Below, in pieces: positions 33,525 to 42,754 of a DNA stretch of 64,000 nt. The stretch covers positions 744,001-808,000 of the forward strand of contig OZ246010.1 of NCBI GenBank assembly GCA_965230535.1. Reading direction: 5' to 3'. This stretch comes from JAUILH01 sp965230535. Lineage in GTDB: Bacteria; Bacteroidota; Bacteroidia; Flavobacteriales_D; JAUILH01. Below the pieces are notes generated by a model, which saw only the letters and a program-made list of their open reading frames with translations, searched no databases and was not told the origin of the DNA. Every line of letters begins with the position of its first letter. Position 1 is the stretch's first letter. Position numbers and translations under genes: made by a program.

Positions 33525-34741
33525 AGTCTTATCAGCAGATTAAGATTAATAGACTTTCCACGACCAGCATTCAAAATTGAATTGACCACCGCTTTACTTG
33601 AAATGGCAAGTGACACCTCTTCCGACAAGAACATGTTCACATCAAACTTCATATGCATGCCATAATATCCTCCGTAGGCTGCTGCAGCTGAGATGAGAGC
33701 TGTTTCACTTGGTCGATATACCAAACCTGCATACATCTCCGGGCGTGTATGAAATTTATACCTGTAATTCAATCCATAAGTTACAGCAAGGTTGTGGTTG
33801 TCTTCGAAAGCAGGCAATTTCCTCACACTAATCATAAATGGCAATGCCTTAAGGCTTGCTTCTTCATTAGAGCTGAGATTTAAAGTATCATCAACATTTG
33901 AGAAATTCAGGTTTCCATTGAGCAGATCATCCAGATCAAATCCCTGAAAATTGTAAAGTGTGTCCTTGCTAAGGGAACGCGATTTATTGTTCCAATACAT
34001 CACTCCCAAATCTTCCACACTTACTTGCAATACACTTTGTTTATCAGAATTTTTGAAGATATATCCCAATTGCAGTCCAAGCCCGAGTCCATTGGTTGCC
34101 CGTAATCCTGTTTTGGAAGAATCGGAGAATTGAGCATTGGCATGCAAACTCAAGTCAAGACTGGTCCCCCCGGCATCTGTATAAAACTTACTGCTCTCAG
34201 TAGAAATGGATTGCCAATCGCTGCCTTTAAACAAACCCAATCCGGCATAAAAACCAAGTTCCTTCTCATAAATCCCCATTTCAAGTTTTTGATAATGCCA
34301 TCTTTCCATCTCAACATTCAGTTTTGCTGAACCGCCTTCAAAAGCCTGGTTCCCAAAAAACATCAGATCATAGGCATCTTTTGAGAAGTTCACTCTGATC
34401 TGCTGACTATACCCAAGCTGAGCGTACCAAGAAAATTTATCGCTGCCAAACAAGGAATCGCTTTTAGACAAGAAAGTTCCTTTTGCCGTTAATTCACCTC
34501 CCACATAGTTTGTCTCCTCCAGATTAGCAGACATGATGCTTTTCTTTAGGGAATCGAGTCTGCCACCATATACTAAATCAGACAAGGCTATGTTATCTAA
34601 TCCTGTTAAACCATAATCGAAATCTACGCTAAGTTCCAGAGTTCTTTTAGATACACTGTCGCTCATAATCCAGTTATCGGATAGTTGAGAAGTTCCCGTT
34701 TTTACTGACAAGACTAATAATATGCTCAACAAAATTCTCAC
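33521..34741 (-). CDS. DUF5723-family outer-membrane protein
   Basis: A 406-residue outer-membrane protein of the DUF5723 family, with a signal peptide (cleavage near TGTSQ). The N-terminal DFDYGLTGLDNIALSDL and the repeated amphipathic strands (FYAGLGLFKGSDWQS, SNYRYKFHTRPEMYAGLVY in form) fit a beta barrel. It overlaps both neighbours by 4 bp, upstream with the lipoprotein gene and downstream with the T9SS cargo gene. Function unknown, although this kind of barrel often accompanies gliding and secretion genes. Confidence 0.82.
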   Translation of the reverse strand: MRILLSILLVLSVKTGTSQLSDNWIMSDSVSKRTLELSVDFDYGLTGLDNIALSDLVYGGRLDSLKKSIMSANLEETNYVGGELTAKGTFLSKSDSLFGSDKFSWYAQLGYSQQIRVNFSKDAYDLMFFGNQAFEGGSAKLNVEMERWHYQKLEMGIYEKELGFYAGLGLFKGSDWQSISTESSKFYTDAGGTSLDLSLHANAQFSDSSKTGLRATNGLGLGLQLGYIFKNSDKQSVLQVSVEDLGVMYWNNKSRSLSKDTLYNFQGFDLDDLLNGNLNFSNVDDTLNLSSNEEASLKALPFMISVRKLPAFEDNHNLAVTYGLNYRYKFHTRPEMYAGLVYRPSETALISAAAAYGGYYGMHMKFDVNMFLSEEVSLAISSKAVVNSILNAGRGKSINLNLLIRL

Positions 34742-36318
34742 AGGGTACTATTGATTTTGGCTTTGGCAGTCACATCAATATCAATGTAATGGTTGGATTT
34801 AATTTTTACGTGAGTTCCGGGAGCGGCAGTAGTCAGGCTCATTCTTACCAAAAGACGACCACTGTTCTTTAAGGTTTCGGTTTGCGTTTCATTCAATGAG
34901 ATTTCTTCCTGCCAACTTGAAGGTGCAATCACCTGATTATTGACATCCATCAGACCGGAAGGAATATTCTGTGCCAGCAAAGTATCTGTAATAGCTCCTG
35001 CGGCATCTATAAGGAAAAACTCTGGTGTTAACTCAAAAGGGAAGTTATTCTCCATTTGAACATCCAGATCTATGGTTTTCACTTTTATATTATCTCCGTC
35101 TTCCAATGGCACGTCCAGGGTATCCTGAAGCGTGAGGTTGTTTGCGATTAAGCACAAAGGCATTTTGATGGCCATAATCGCCTTGACCGAACTTGAACCA
35201 TACGCAAAATCGTTTCCGTTAGACACATTCCCCAGTGGATTGATATCCAGCTCTGCATCATATGCGAAATGAGTTGGTAAAACTTCAAAGAAGTCCTCAA
35301 CATTTGAATTCATTTGATTGAATTGTGCCTGGAAGGTGGCAGGAAGCACACCCGGATTCAAATCCTGTGCTCTGTTTATATTGATCGTTTGCCCAATGAT
35401 TGAATGCTGCAAATTCAGAAACAAGCCATTTACCGGATTAAGTGCAGTAATTGAATTAATCCTGATCCTACCATCAACTCCTACTCCATTTTCAAGTAAG
35501 AAGTCTACTTTCAATTGATCAATATCCAGTGTTCCTCCGATATACTTATTTAATAAAGTGTTGGCCACTCCCTGATCAGATTCTGTAACAGATTGTTGGC
35601 CAAAATAGCCCTTTGCATAGCTGGGTATCACATTCTGGAACGTACTCTTCACCTCAAACACATCTGAGGTGGTAAGCGTTGCTGATCCTTCTCCTGGCGC
35701 AACTTTCACTCCTAACTCCGTAACCAGTGTATTAAAGCCAACACCATTGGTTCCCCTTAAATCGAGATGATATCCGGATAAATCCACACTGCCCGAAACC
35801 GTGGAATTTCCTCCTGGCGGTGCTCCCGGCACGGTAATAATCAGCTCGAGATACTGCCCATTGATAGACACGCTTGGAATGGTATATCTCACAATGGTTT
35901 TCTTTTCAAGCGGGCTTACTACTTCATAATTAATGACACCTGATTTGAGTTCGGCCTCAGCCAGATTCACCCCTATTCCGGTGTACACAAAATTCTTTGG
36001 TTCATCAATAAACTCTACGTTTTCTGCGAAAGTTCCTCCTGTTGGCGAAGAAAAAGTATTGGATACTGTAGTATCGGGAATGCTCACAAACTCGTCCAGA
36101 GTGATGCTAAACACTTCCTGTTCAAAGTCAAGAAAGAGAGTTGAATCCGGGCTAACGGTAATGATTTCGTCTTCAATTAAATTGGTAAAATCCAGTCGTC
36201 CATGCACCACAGGTCCCATCCAATAAGAGTCCCAATCGAGTTTTTCTCGTTTGCGACAAGAGGTAATAGACAATGCTATTACAAAGCATATCAGGATTTT
36301 TGAAAGCATGGGGTTCAT
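34738..36318 (-). CDS. Large lipoprotein of unknown function
   Basis: About 526 residues, starting at the ATG at 36318 (MNPMLSKILICFVIALSITSC) with a lipobox cysteine; an open frame extends further upstream but would bury the signal. The mature part is beta-rich with stretches such as EVVSPLEKKTIVRYTIPS and VSGSVDLSGYHLDLRG and a C-terminal SLTTAAPGTHVKIKSNHY. It has no named domain that I recognise. It is the first gene of a three-gene operon with a DUF5723 barrel and a T9SS cargo protein; 4-bp overlaps link all three. Confidence 0.75.
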   Translation of the reverse strand: MNPMLSKILICFVIALSITSCRKREKLDWDSYWMGPVVHGRLDFTNLIEDEIITVSPDSTLFLDFEQEVFSITLDEFVSIPDTTVSNTFSSPTGGTFAENVEFIDEPKNFVYTGIGVNLAEAELKSGVINYEVVSPLEKKTIVRYTIPSVSINGQYLELIITVPGAPPGGNSTVSGSVDLSGYHLDLRGTNGVGFNTLVTELGVKVAPGEGSATLTTSDVFEVKSTFQNVIPSYAKGYFGQQSVTESDQGVANTLLNKYIGGTLDIDQLKVDFLLENGVGVDGRIRINSITALNPVNGLFLNLQHSIIGQTININRAQDLNPGVLPATFQAQFNQMNSNVEDFFEVLPTHFAYDAELDINPLGNVSNGNDFAYGSSSVKAIMAIKMPLCLIANNLTLQDTLDVPLEDGDNIKVKTIDLDVQMENNFPFELTPEFFLIDAAGAITDTLLAQNIPSGLMDVNNQVIAPSSWQEEISLNETQTETLKNSGRLLVRMSLTTAAPGTHVKIKSNHYIDIDVTAKAKINSTL

Positions 36319-36337
36319 GATAAAAACGAAAATACGA

Positions 36338-37624
36338 CTAAAAATCGTATTTATCCTTCCATAAAGATTTAAGCCTGTTTGCCAGCTCCTGCTCTCGTTT
36401 GTTATTACCTGGCTTATAGAAACTTTGTCCGCTGATCTCTTCAGGCAGATATTCCTGAAACGAAAAATTGCCCACACCATCGTGCGAATACTGATAAGAT
36501 TTACCATATCCAAGCTCTTTCATCAACTTGGTTGGTGCGTTTCTTAAATGCAAAGGCACACTCAGGTTTCCGGATCTCCTCACCTCTTCCTGTGCCTGAC
36601 CAATGGCCATATATGCAGCATTACTTTTAGGTGAAGCTGCCAAATAAGTAGCACATTGAGACAAGATGATTCTACTTTCGGGCCAACCAATTACCTGAAC
36701 AGATTGAAAACATGTATTGGCTATTACAAGAGCTGTGGGGTTGGCATTGCCAATATCTTCTGAAGCCAGAATGAGCATTCTTCGAGCAATGAATTTAGGA
36801 TCCTCTCCTCCTTCAATCATGCGGGCAAGCCAGTAAACCGCTGCATTAGGATCACTTCCGCGAATACTTTTGATAAAAGCAGAGATGATGTCGTAATGCT
36901 GTTCTCCATCTTTATCGTACATCAATGGATTTGCCTTTACAAGCTCATTAACCGTAGTTTCATTAATCACAACGGGATCCTCATTCTGCTGAACAACCAA
37001 CTCAAGCAGATTGAGTAGCTTTCTGGCGTCACCCCCACTGTATTTAATAAGTGCATTGGGATCTTCAAGTGTGATTTGTCGTTCTTTTAAAACCAAATCC
37101 TGACTAATTGCCTGCTCAAGAATCCCTACCAAATCGTCTTTAGTATGAGATTTAAGCACATAAACCTGACAACGGGACAATAAGGCCGAAATGACTTCAA
37201 AACTTGGATTTTCAGTAGTGGCACCAATTAAAGTAATCACACCTTTTTCTACCGCCCCAAGCAAAGAATCTTGTTGAGATTTACTGAATCTATGAATCTC
37301 ATCAATGAACAATACGGCATTATTACTTCCGAATAACCCCTGTCCTTTTGCTTTGTCAATTACCTCACGAACATCTTTAACTCCACTGCTGATAGCACTA
37401 AGCGTATGAAATGGCCTTTTAAGTTCCTGAGACAGAATGTTTGCCAGAGTGGTCTTACCCACTCCAGGAGGTCCCCAAAAAATCATTGATGGAATACTTC
37501 CCGACTGAATAATTTTACGCAAACTACCACCCTCTCCCACCAAGTGAGATTGACCAATGTATTGATCCAAAGTATTGGGCCGCATTCTCTCGGCCAAAGG
37601 GGTTTTATCTTGGAACGTTTGCAT
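36338..37624 (-). CDS. rarA: Replication-associated recombination protein A (AAA+ ATPase)
   Basis: A 428-residue RarA/MgsA clamp-loader-like ATPase that acts at stalled forks. It has LAERMRPNTLDQYIGQSHL, Walker A GPPGVGKTTLA, Walker B AVLFIDEIHRF, sensor GATTENPSF and the C-terminal KSIRGSDPNAAVYWLARM. It overlaps the 5'-adjacent acyltransferase gene by 20 bp. The product is expected in the cytoplasm. Confidence 0.96.
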   Translation of the reverse strand: MQTFQDKTPLAERMRPNTLDQYIGQSHLVGEGGSLRKIIQSGSIPSMIFWGPPGVGKTTLANILSQELKRPFHTLSAISSGVKDVREVIDKAKGQGLFGSNNAVLFIDEIHRFSKSQQDSLLGAVEKGVITLIGATTENPSFEVISALLSRCQVYVLKSHTKDDLVGILEQAISQDLVLKERQITLEDPNALIKYSGGDARKLLNLLELVVQQNEDPVVINETTVNELVKANPLMYDKDGEQHYDIISAFIKSIRGSDPNAAVYWLARMIEGGEDPKFIARRMLILASEDIGNANPTALVIANTCFQSVQVIGWPESRIILSQCATYLAASPKSNAAYMAIGQAQEEVRRSGNLSVPLHLRNAPTKLMKELGYGKSYQYSHDGVGNFSFQEYLPEEISGQSFYKPGNNKREQELANRLKSLWKDKYDF

Positions 37625-38489
37625 CAGCAGGTCTTGTTTTCTTCCATCTTTTATGCGACCATAGCCAAAGCTCAGGACATTTATGAATGGTTTGTTCTAG
37701 TCTTTTAGTATGTTTCTCAGTAATTTTTCCGTATTCCTCAGCAGATGGATTGTCGAACAAAACTTCAAAAGTCAGGGTATAATGTCCGCGTTTGACTTTT
37801 GTCATTTCACCATACAACACAGGCATGTTGTGTGCTTTACTGTACTTTTCTGTTCCGAAAATCACGCCCGTATCCTGATTAAGAAACTCCATCCAGTAAG
37901 CTTTTTTAGGATCTCCCGGAGACTGATCTGTGGCCAGAATCATGGCAATGGGTTCTTCGAGAGTATCCAGACTTTCGAATAGAGGTTTTGCTTCCTTTTT
38001 CGAAACCATCTTCAATCCAAATTTACCTCTGGAAGTTCTCATTTTTTCATCTAGGAACTTGTTTTTGATTGGTGTATATACCGCATGTGTTCTGTGTTTG
38101 ATCTGATCGTCAATGGCAACAGCAAACATCTCCCAGTTACCATAATGTCCGCCCACCATTAGTACAGACCTGCCCTGATCATAAAACTGATTGAAGATTT
38201 CCGGATTGGTCAAAATCATTCTCTCTTTGGCACTTTTTGATGAAATACTGAAAACCTTAATGCTTTCTGCAATCAAATCGCTGAGGTGTTTGAAGAATTT
38301 CTTAGCGATTGCTTGTTTTTCTTCTTCACTTTTATCGGGAAAAGAATTGTTCAGGTTCTTTATAACAACATCTTTTCTGTACTTGACAATTCTGAACAAA
38401 ACAAGATTTAGCGCACCAGTCATACCATACAAAAACCACATTGGCATCATCGATAAAGGTTTCAGGCATAAATAATACAGTAATCTCAT
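37605..38489 (-). CDS. LpxL/HtrB-family lysophospholipid acyltransferase
   Basis: A 294-residue acyltransferase that probably adds acyl chains to lipid A. The HX4E motif is HYGNWE (in VLMVGGHYGNWEMFAV), and the family-typical FFKHLSDLIAESIKV and ATDQSPGDP stretches are present. It starts at the ATG at 38489, with an exact -7 box 5 nt upstream. It overlaps rarA by 20 bp and is expected at the inner membrane. Confidence 0.9.
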   Translation of the reverse strand: MRLLYYLCLKPLSMMPMWFLYGMTGALNLVLFRIVKYRKDVVIKNLNNSFPDKSEEEKQAIAKKFFKHLSDLIAESIKVFSISSKSAKERMILTNPEIFNQFYDQGRSVLMVGGHYGNWEMFAVAIDDQIKHRTHAVYTPIKNKFLDEKMRTSRGKFGLKMVSKKEAKPLFESLDTLEEPIAMILATDQSPGDPKKAYWMEFLNQDTGVIFGTEKYSKAHNMPVLYGEMTKVKRGHYTLTFEVLFDNPSAEEYGKITEKHTKRLEQTIHKCPELWLWSHKRWKKTRPADANVPR

Positions 38490-38494
38490 GGGGA

Positions 38495-38502
38495 CAAAAG
38501 TA
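38495..38502 (-). promoter_or_regulatory. -7 element 5 nt before the acyltransferase start (leaderless promoter)
   Basis: TACTTTTG on the minus strand matches TAnnTTTG exactly and is followed by TCCCC and the ATG at 38489. No good -33 TTG is seen. Confidence 0.5.
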
Positions 38503-38642
38503 ACCAAGAATGTTCAATCTTGAGTGGACACAACAGAGTTTGGAAGAAAAAAAATTGTAACCGATGAACCTTTCTTTGTTATTATGAATACTATAATTTA
38601 GCAAACTGTGTTACTTACTACAGCAGGAGCATTATAAGCTTG

Positions 38643-41111
38643 ATGAAACACCTATTAACTACCATACTTTTTATTTGTGCCTTACAGCACTCTTTTTCAC
38701 AAGGAATTGCCGGCTATATCTACGATTCTAACAACCAGCCAATTCCTTCGGCGCGGGTTCAGGTGAAATTTAATGAGGATCTCAATACCATTTCTGACAT
38801 CAATGGGAAGTACTATATCCGCACTGAACCCGGGGTATACGAATTGGTAATCTCTTCTATTGGTTTTGAGTCTCAAACCTTCAAAATTGCCGTTTCCGGT
38901 AGTAAAAATTCGGTTCAAAATGTATGGCTTCAACCTTCGGACAAAGAACTGGATGGCATGGTAGTTAAGTCTAGAAATCGGGACCCGGCTTACGAAATCA
39001 TAAAACAAGCCATCAAACGAAAAAAACTCAATAAAAAATCGCTATACACTTATAGTTGCGAGACCTATATTAAAGCTTCTGAGGAAGTAGAAAGGAAAGT
39101 GGTTCCCAAGTCCAATGATTTGGACGAAACAGATCGTTCTGCCAAAATAGAGTCAAATTTTGAGACGAAAAAAGACACCGGAGCGGTTAAAAACAACTTT
39201 GCCGAAATCAAACTGACATTAGATTATCAGTACCCCAACAAAACTAAAGAAACGAGACATGCAGTTAAAGTTTATGGCAACCAATATGCACTATTCTACA
39301 CAACCACAACTGATGCCCGATTTAGTATTTACGACAACCTAATCAACCTTAAAAAGGTCACTGAGACTCCTATCATATCTCCATTAAGTCAGTCTGCCAT
39401 TGCCAGCTACAAATTTAAATTAGACTCGGTCGGGTTCTTTAACAATGCTCTGCTCTATAAAATTAAAGTGACACCAAGAAAGAAGGGAAATGCAACGGCC
39501 TATGGTTACGTTTATATTCAGGATAGCAGTTTTGCTGTGACGCATTATGACCTGACATTAAAAGGAGGAAACCTGTACAAATATGATGAGTTTCAATTCA
39601 CCCAAAGCTATGATTATGTAGACAGTGTGTGGCTATTGAGCAAACAAACCTTCAAGTACTTTGTAAAAAGCAGACGTCAAAAAAACTCGGGATATACAGT
39701 TGCCAAATTCTCTGATTATAATTTAACTCCTTCCTTCCCAAAAAGGTATTTCAGCAATGAATTGGGATCTACCAGTGAAGAAGCTTACGAAAAGGACTCT
39801 AGTTACTGGGAGAGCATCAGACCGGAACCATTGAGCATTGATGAGCAACTATTCATTAAGAAAAGAGATTCAATTTTTGCCATACAGAACAGCAAGGAAT
39901 TTTTAGATTCTATAGATTCTTCCTTCAATAAAATAACATTGCTCAAAATTCTCTACGATGGCATTGATCACAGAAACCGTGACAAGCGCGTGCAATGGGG
40001 AATTGGCTCTATATGGGACATGGTTGAGCCTTTGGAAATAGCTGGTGTACGGGTCGGTCCGAACTATTACTACTTCAAAAAATGGGAAAATCAAAGATCC
40101 CTGTTCAGTGGTGGAAATGTAGATGTGGGGTTGAGAAATGGAGATATTAAAGGAGGCGGAAGCATCAGGTATTTATATGACCCTTTCAGGTTTGGAATGC
40201 TGACGGCCGGAGGTTCTCACAATTTCAGGCTTATAAACAGGTATGACGCCTACCTCAACTACATTAAAAGAGCCAATTATATTGAAGACTCTCATTATCA
40301 TTTGGGACACCGATCCGAAATATTTAATGGCCTGTACAGTAGCGTCAACATCAACCTGCACGACAGAAGGCCTATTGGGAAATACAAATTTGGCGATTGG
40401 ATTGACAGAATTGTTGATGATAACGATCCCATTACATTTACCAGATATCAAAGTTTGCAAACCGTAGTACAACTTGATTATGTCATTGGTCAGCAATACC
40501 TGAGAGAACCACACAGAAAGGTGCTTCTGGGAAGCAAAGGGCCTACGGTATATGCTTATTATGAGAAAGGTTGGAATGGACTTTTAGGCAGCGATATTGA
40601 TTATGATTACTTTGGTTTTGGTGTTAGACAAACGTTTTCATTAGGAACCATGGGGACATCCAAGTACTTTGCTAAAACCGGACGTTTCTTTAATACAAGA
40701 GATTTAAGATATGTCGATCAGAAGTTCTTCAGGCAAAGTGACCGTTGGTTGTTTTCAAATGCCTTGTATTCCTTCCAGTTACTTGAAGAGAATTATCCTA
40801 CAGAGGAATGGTATTTTGAAGGGCATTACATCCATCATTTTAACGGGGCTCTGATCAACTTTATTCCTTTAGTTAAAAAGCTTAAAATCCAATTACTTGC
40901 CGGGGGTGGTATGCTGTATTTACCGGAATACAACAACTTCAATTACCAGGAGCTGTACTTTGGGGTAGAAAGAGTGAATAAGTTCTTAAGAAGACGTTTA
41001 AGACTGGGATTATACTACATTATGGCTCGATATTCAGATGTCCCATTTGCCCATACCTTCAAATTTTCAATTGACATTCTGAACGAGAGAAGGAATACCT
41101 GGAATTTCTAG
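38643..41111 (+). CDS. DUF5686 outer-membrane protein with carboxypeptidase-like regulatory domain
   Basis: An 822-residue exported protein. The signal peptide (cleavage near FSQG) is followed by a carboxypeptidase regulatory-like domain (residues ~20-100; GIAGYIYDSNNQPIPSARVQ) and a long DUF5686 region ending in an amphipathic barrel. The TTG at 38640 is also in frame, but I choose the ATG at 38643. Such proteins belong to the TonB-dependent/outer-membrane remodelling context in Bacteroidota; no partner genes are adjacent. Confidence 0.9.
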   Translation: MKHLLTTILFICALQHSFSQGIAGYIYDSNNQPIPSARVQVKFNEDLNTISDINGKYYIRTEPGVYELVISSIGFESQTFKIAVSGSKNSVQNVWLQPSDKELDGMVVKSRNRDPAYEIIKQAIKRKKLNKKSLYTYSCETYIKASEEVERKVVPKSNDLDETDRSAKIESNFETKKDTGAVKNNFAEIKLTLDYQYPNKTKETRHAVKVYGNQYALFYTTTTDARFSIYDNLINLKKVTETPIISPLSQSAIASYKFKLDSVGFFNNALLYKIKVTPRKKGNATAYGYVYIQDSSFAVTHYDLTLKGGNLYKYDEFQFTQSYDYVDSVWLLSKQTFKYFVKSRRQKNSGYTVAKFSDYNLTPSFPKRYFSNELGSTSEEAYEKDSSYWESIRPEPLSIDEQLFIKKRDSIFAIQNSKEFLDSIDSSFNKITLLKILYDGIDHRNRDKRVQWGIGSIWDMVEPLEIAGVRVGPNYYYFKKWENQRSLFSGGNVDVGLRNGDIKGGGSIRYLYDPFRFGMLTAGGSHNFRLINRYDAYLNYIKRANYIEDSHYHLGHRSEIFNGLYSSVNINLHDRRPIGKYKFGDWIDRIVDDNDPITFTRYQSLQTVVQLDYVIGQQYLREPHRKVLLGSKGPTVYAYYEKGWNGLLGSDIDYDYFGFGVRQTFSLGTMGTSKYFAKTGRFFNTRDLRYVDQKFFRQSDRWLFSNALYSFQLLEENYPTEEWYFEGHYIHHFNGALINFIPLVKKLKIQLLAGGGMLYLPEYNNFNYQELYFGVERVNKFLRRRLRLGLYYIMARYSDVPFAHTFKFSIDILNERRNTWNF

Positions 41112-41123
41112 AAATGTATTGAA

Positions 41124-41160
41124 CAAAAAAATCCCGACCAAGTCTCCACCTGATCGGGAC
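41124..41160 (-). terminator. Terminator of the 41354-42164 gene pair
   Basis: On the minus strand TCCCGATCA and TGGTCGGGA form a stem followed by seven T residues. It lies about 190 bp beyond the stop at 41354, just past the end of the plus-strand DUF5686 gene. Confidence 0.7.
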
Positions 41161-41308
41161 ACTTATGCTTCTCAGCTATAAGATTTACCCCTTGCTATTT
41201 CTATGACGTATATAAAGCCTATTAGGTTACACCTTTACTCAATTTTGTTACAGAAATTGATTGGAATTAATATGAACGTGTTTTCAAAACGTCCTTGCTT
41301 ACATGTTC

Positions 41309-41349
41309 AAGGTGCTATTTGGCTTTGCCTGTTTGCCGGATAGCACCTT
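41309..41349. repeat. 10-bp perfect inverted repeat with a 21-nt loop
   Basis: AAGGTGCTAT (41309-41318) and ATAGCACCTT (41340-41349) form a long hairpin that begins 4 bp after the stop codon at 41354 (minus strand). No T tract follows, so it is more like a 3'-end hairpin than a terminator. Confidence 0.5.
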
Positions 41350-41353
41350 ACTT

Positions 41354-41950
41354 TTACCCCGCAGTTTCCAGAAAATTGTCCAAATTCTCCTGAAGCTTCT
41401 TAATAAGCTTTTCTTCATCTCTTCTCAGGAAGAACAAAGCTGCTCTTTTTCTCACATAATAAGGAAAGGGTCTGTCGAGCAAATTCATATTATAATCCAG
41501 GATACTTACACCCAATTGATCTGTTTGCATACTCTCAAAAAACACATACTTACTGTCCAGAATAAACACATGATCTTTAGAATATGAAAAGTCATTCACC
41601 TTATTTAAATCGGCATCCAATAACTCATCATAATCTCCTTCTTTGATTTTATCTGACGCACCAGAATAGAAATAATACACTTGTGAAAACGAATAATTGG
41701 CGGTCATTTGATCAATAAACACCTGATTGATACTATCGGTTTCACGCTTAATCTTCTTAGCATAGGCTTCATTTCCCTGCCTCTTAACCGCTTCAATTTT
41801 ATTCTGGTTGGTATATAACTTCACCAACAACACGCCTTTCTTCAAATTTTTAACATGACTTTTAGCCAAATCTCGGTCGTTTTGAGCCTGTGTACTCAAA
41901 ACAACGAACAAACTAAGAAAAGTCAATTTTAAGCCTAACACCTTCTGCAT
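41354..41950 (-). CDS. Exported protein of unknown function
   Basis: A 198-residue protein with a signal peptide (cleavage near TQAQ, residue 23). Mature part: an N-terminal helix (SHVKNLKKGVLLVKLYT), a basic central region and KYVFFESMQTDQLG near residue 140. I recognise no domain. The 5' end overlaps the small upstream gene by 38 bp, so the two are probably co-translated. Confidence 0.65.
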   Translation of the reverse strand: MQKVLGLKLTFLSLFVVLSTQAQNDRDLAKSHVKNLKKGVLLVKLYTNQNKIEAVKRQGNEAYAKKIKRETDSINQVFIDQMTANYSFSQVYYFYSGASDKIKEGDYDELLDADLNKVNDFSYSKDHVFILDSKYVFFESMQTDQLGVSILDYNMNLLDRPFPYYVRKRAALFFLRRDEEKLIKKLQENLDNFLETAG

Positions 41951-42164
41951 ATTGTTCTATTATTTTCTGATTCTTTTGTATTTCAACGATCTGGATCCAA
42001 TTGACTCCCAGTTTCATGTACAGCTCTACATAAAAGCCATTTAATGCATATAAATGCACCTGGTAGGAACCATAGTATCTCGCTCCAACGTACGTCCCAT
42101 GATCTCGCAACATCTTCACTCTGGCATTGAGAGCTAACTTGTTAAAAGCCTTTTCAGTACACAT
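41913..42164 (-). CDS. Small conserved Bacteroidota protein of unknown function
   Basis: An 83-residue cytoplasmic protein starting at the ATG at 42164 (MCTEKAFNKLALNARVKML). Central stretch RDHGTYVGARYYGSYQVHLY is followed by a strand-rich half (GFYVELYMKLGVNWIQIVEI). Similar short proteins occur widely in Bacteroidota, with no assigned role. An exact -7 box ends 3 nt before the ATG. The last 38 bp overlap the following exported protein gene. Confidence 0.65.
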   Translation of the reverse strand: MCTEKAFNKLALNARVKMLRDHGTYVGARYYGSYQVHLYALNGFYVELYMKLGVNWIQIVEIQKNQKIIEQYAEGVRLKIDFS

Positions 42165-42167
42165 ATT

Positions 42168-42175
42168 CAAATTTA
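42168..42175 (-). promoter_or_regulatory. -7 element 3 nt before the small conserved gene (leaderless promoter)
   Basis: TAAATTTG on the minus strand matches TAnnTTTG exactly and is followed by AAT and the ATG at 42164. Confidence 0.5.
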
Positions 42176-42265
42176 CCAATTTTCAATTTAGCTTTCGCCA
42201 CTTTCCACTCATCGAAATAAACACATCACTCAACGTTTAGCCTTCTGTATGTCAAGTTTTAAGTT

Positions 42266-42273
42266 TATTTTTG
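42266..42273 (+). promoter_or_regulatory. -7 element 4 nt before the first receiver gene (leaderless promoter)
   Basis: TATTTTTG matches TAnnTTTG exactly and ends 4 nt before the GTG at 42278. Confidence 0.5.
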
Positions 42274-42277
42274 TTGT

Positions 42278-42610
42278 GTGAAATTGATACACATCATAGA
42301 AGACGATCCGGTATTTTCTTTTGTACTAAAGAATTTCCTGAAAGAATTCTACATTATTAAGGAGTATCGATCAATTGAAGAGTACAGTCAGGTAGAAGAA
42401 ATACCGGATTTGGCTTTACTCGACTTTAACCTTGGAGCACAAACGAGTACAGGGTTGTTAAAAAAATTGAAATCAACGAAAATAATTGCCATGAGCAGTT
42501 CCAACGATATTGATACATGGAACTTTGCTCTCAACTCTAATGTGACGGATTTTTACCACAAAGGGAAACATTCGCTTACTGAGTTAAAAGTTAAAATAAA
42601 GATGGCGTAA
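42278..42610 (+). CDS. Stand-alone response-regulator receiver domain
   Basis: A 110-residue single receiver domain with no output domain. Acidic pocket IIEDD, phosphorylatable Asp in LALLDFNLG, Ser in AMSSS and Lys in YHKG are all present, so it can probably be phosphorylated. It starts at GTG 42278. A terminator follows at 42628-42672. No histidine kinase is adjacent. A paralogue lies 145 bp downstream. Confidence 0.85.
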   Translation: MKLIHIIEDDPVFSFVLKNFLKEFYIIKEYRSIEEYSQVEEIPDLALLDFNLGAQTSTGLLKKLKSTKIIAMSSSNDIDTWNFALNSNVTDFYHKGKHSLTELKVKIKMA

Positions 42611-42627
42611 GATTTTTTTCATGGCGT

Positions 42628-42672
42628 AAAACAGGGGGTATTCATTTTATATGGGTGCCCTCTGTTGTTTTT
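42628..42672 (+). terminator. Terminator after the first receiver gene
   Basis: ACAGGGGG and CCCTCTGT form an 8-bp stem with one G-T pair, followed by TGTTTTT. It lies 18 bp past the receiver stop codon and before the second receiver gene. Confidence 0.65.
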
Positions 42673-42754
42673 AGGATGTCGTTTATCTACAGAAATTGTC
42701 GCTTACCGAAGGATTTTACACTCAGGGCATATATTGTCTAACTTAATATCTAGT

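Noticed and set aside
41303..41587. Plus-strand open frame opposite the exported protein gene
   Set aside because: It is antisense to a gene with a signal peptide and runs through the 10-bp hairpin, so it is a shadow.
42602..42629. Direct repeat ATGGCGTAA at the end of the first receiver gene
   Set aside because: Only 9 bp and two copies, too weak to call a duplication or site.
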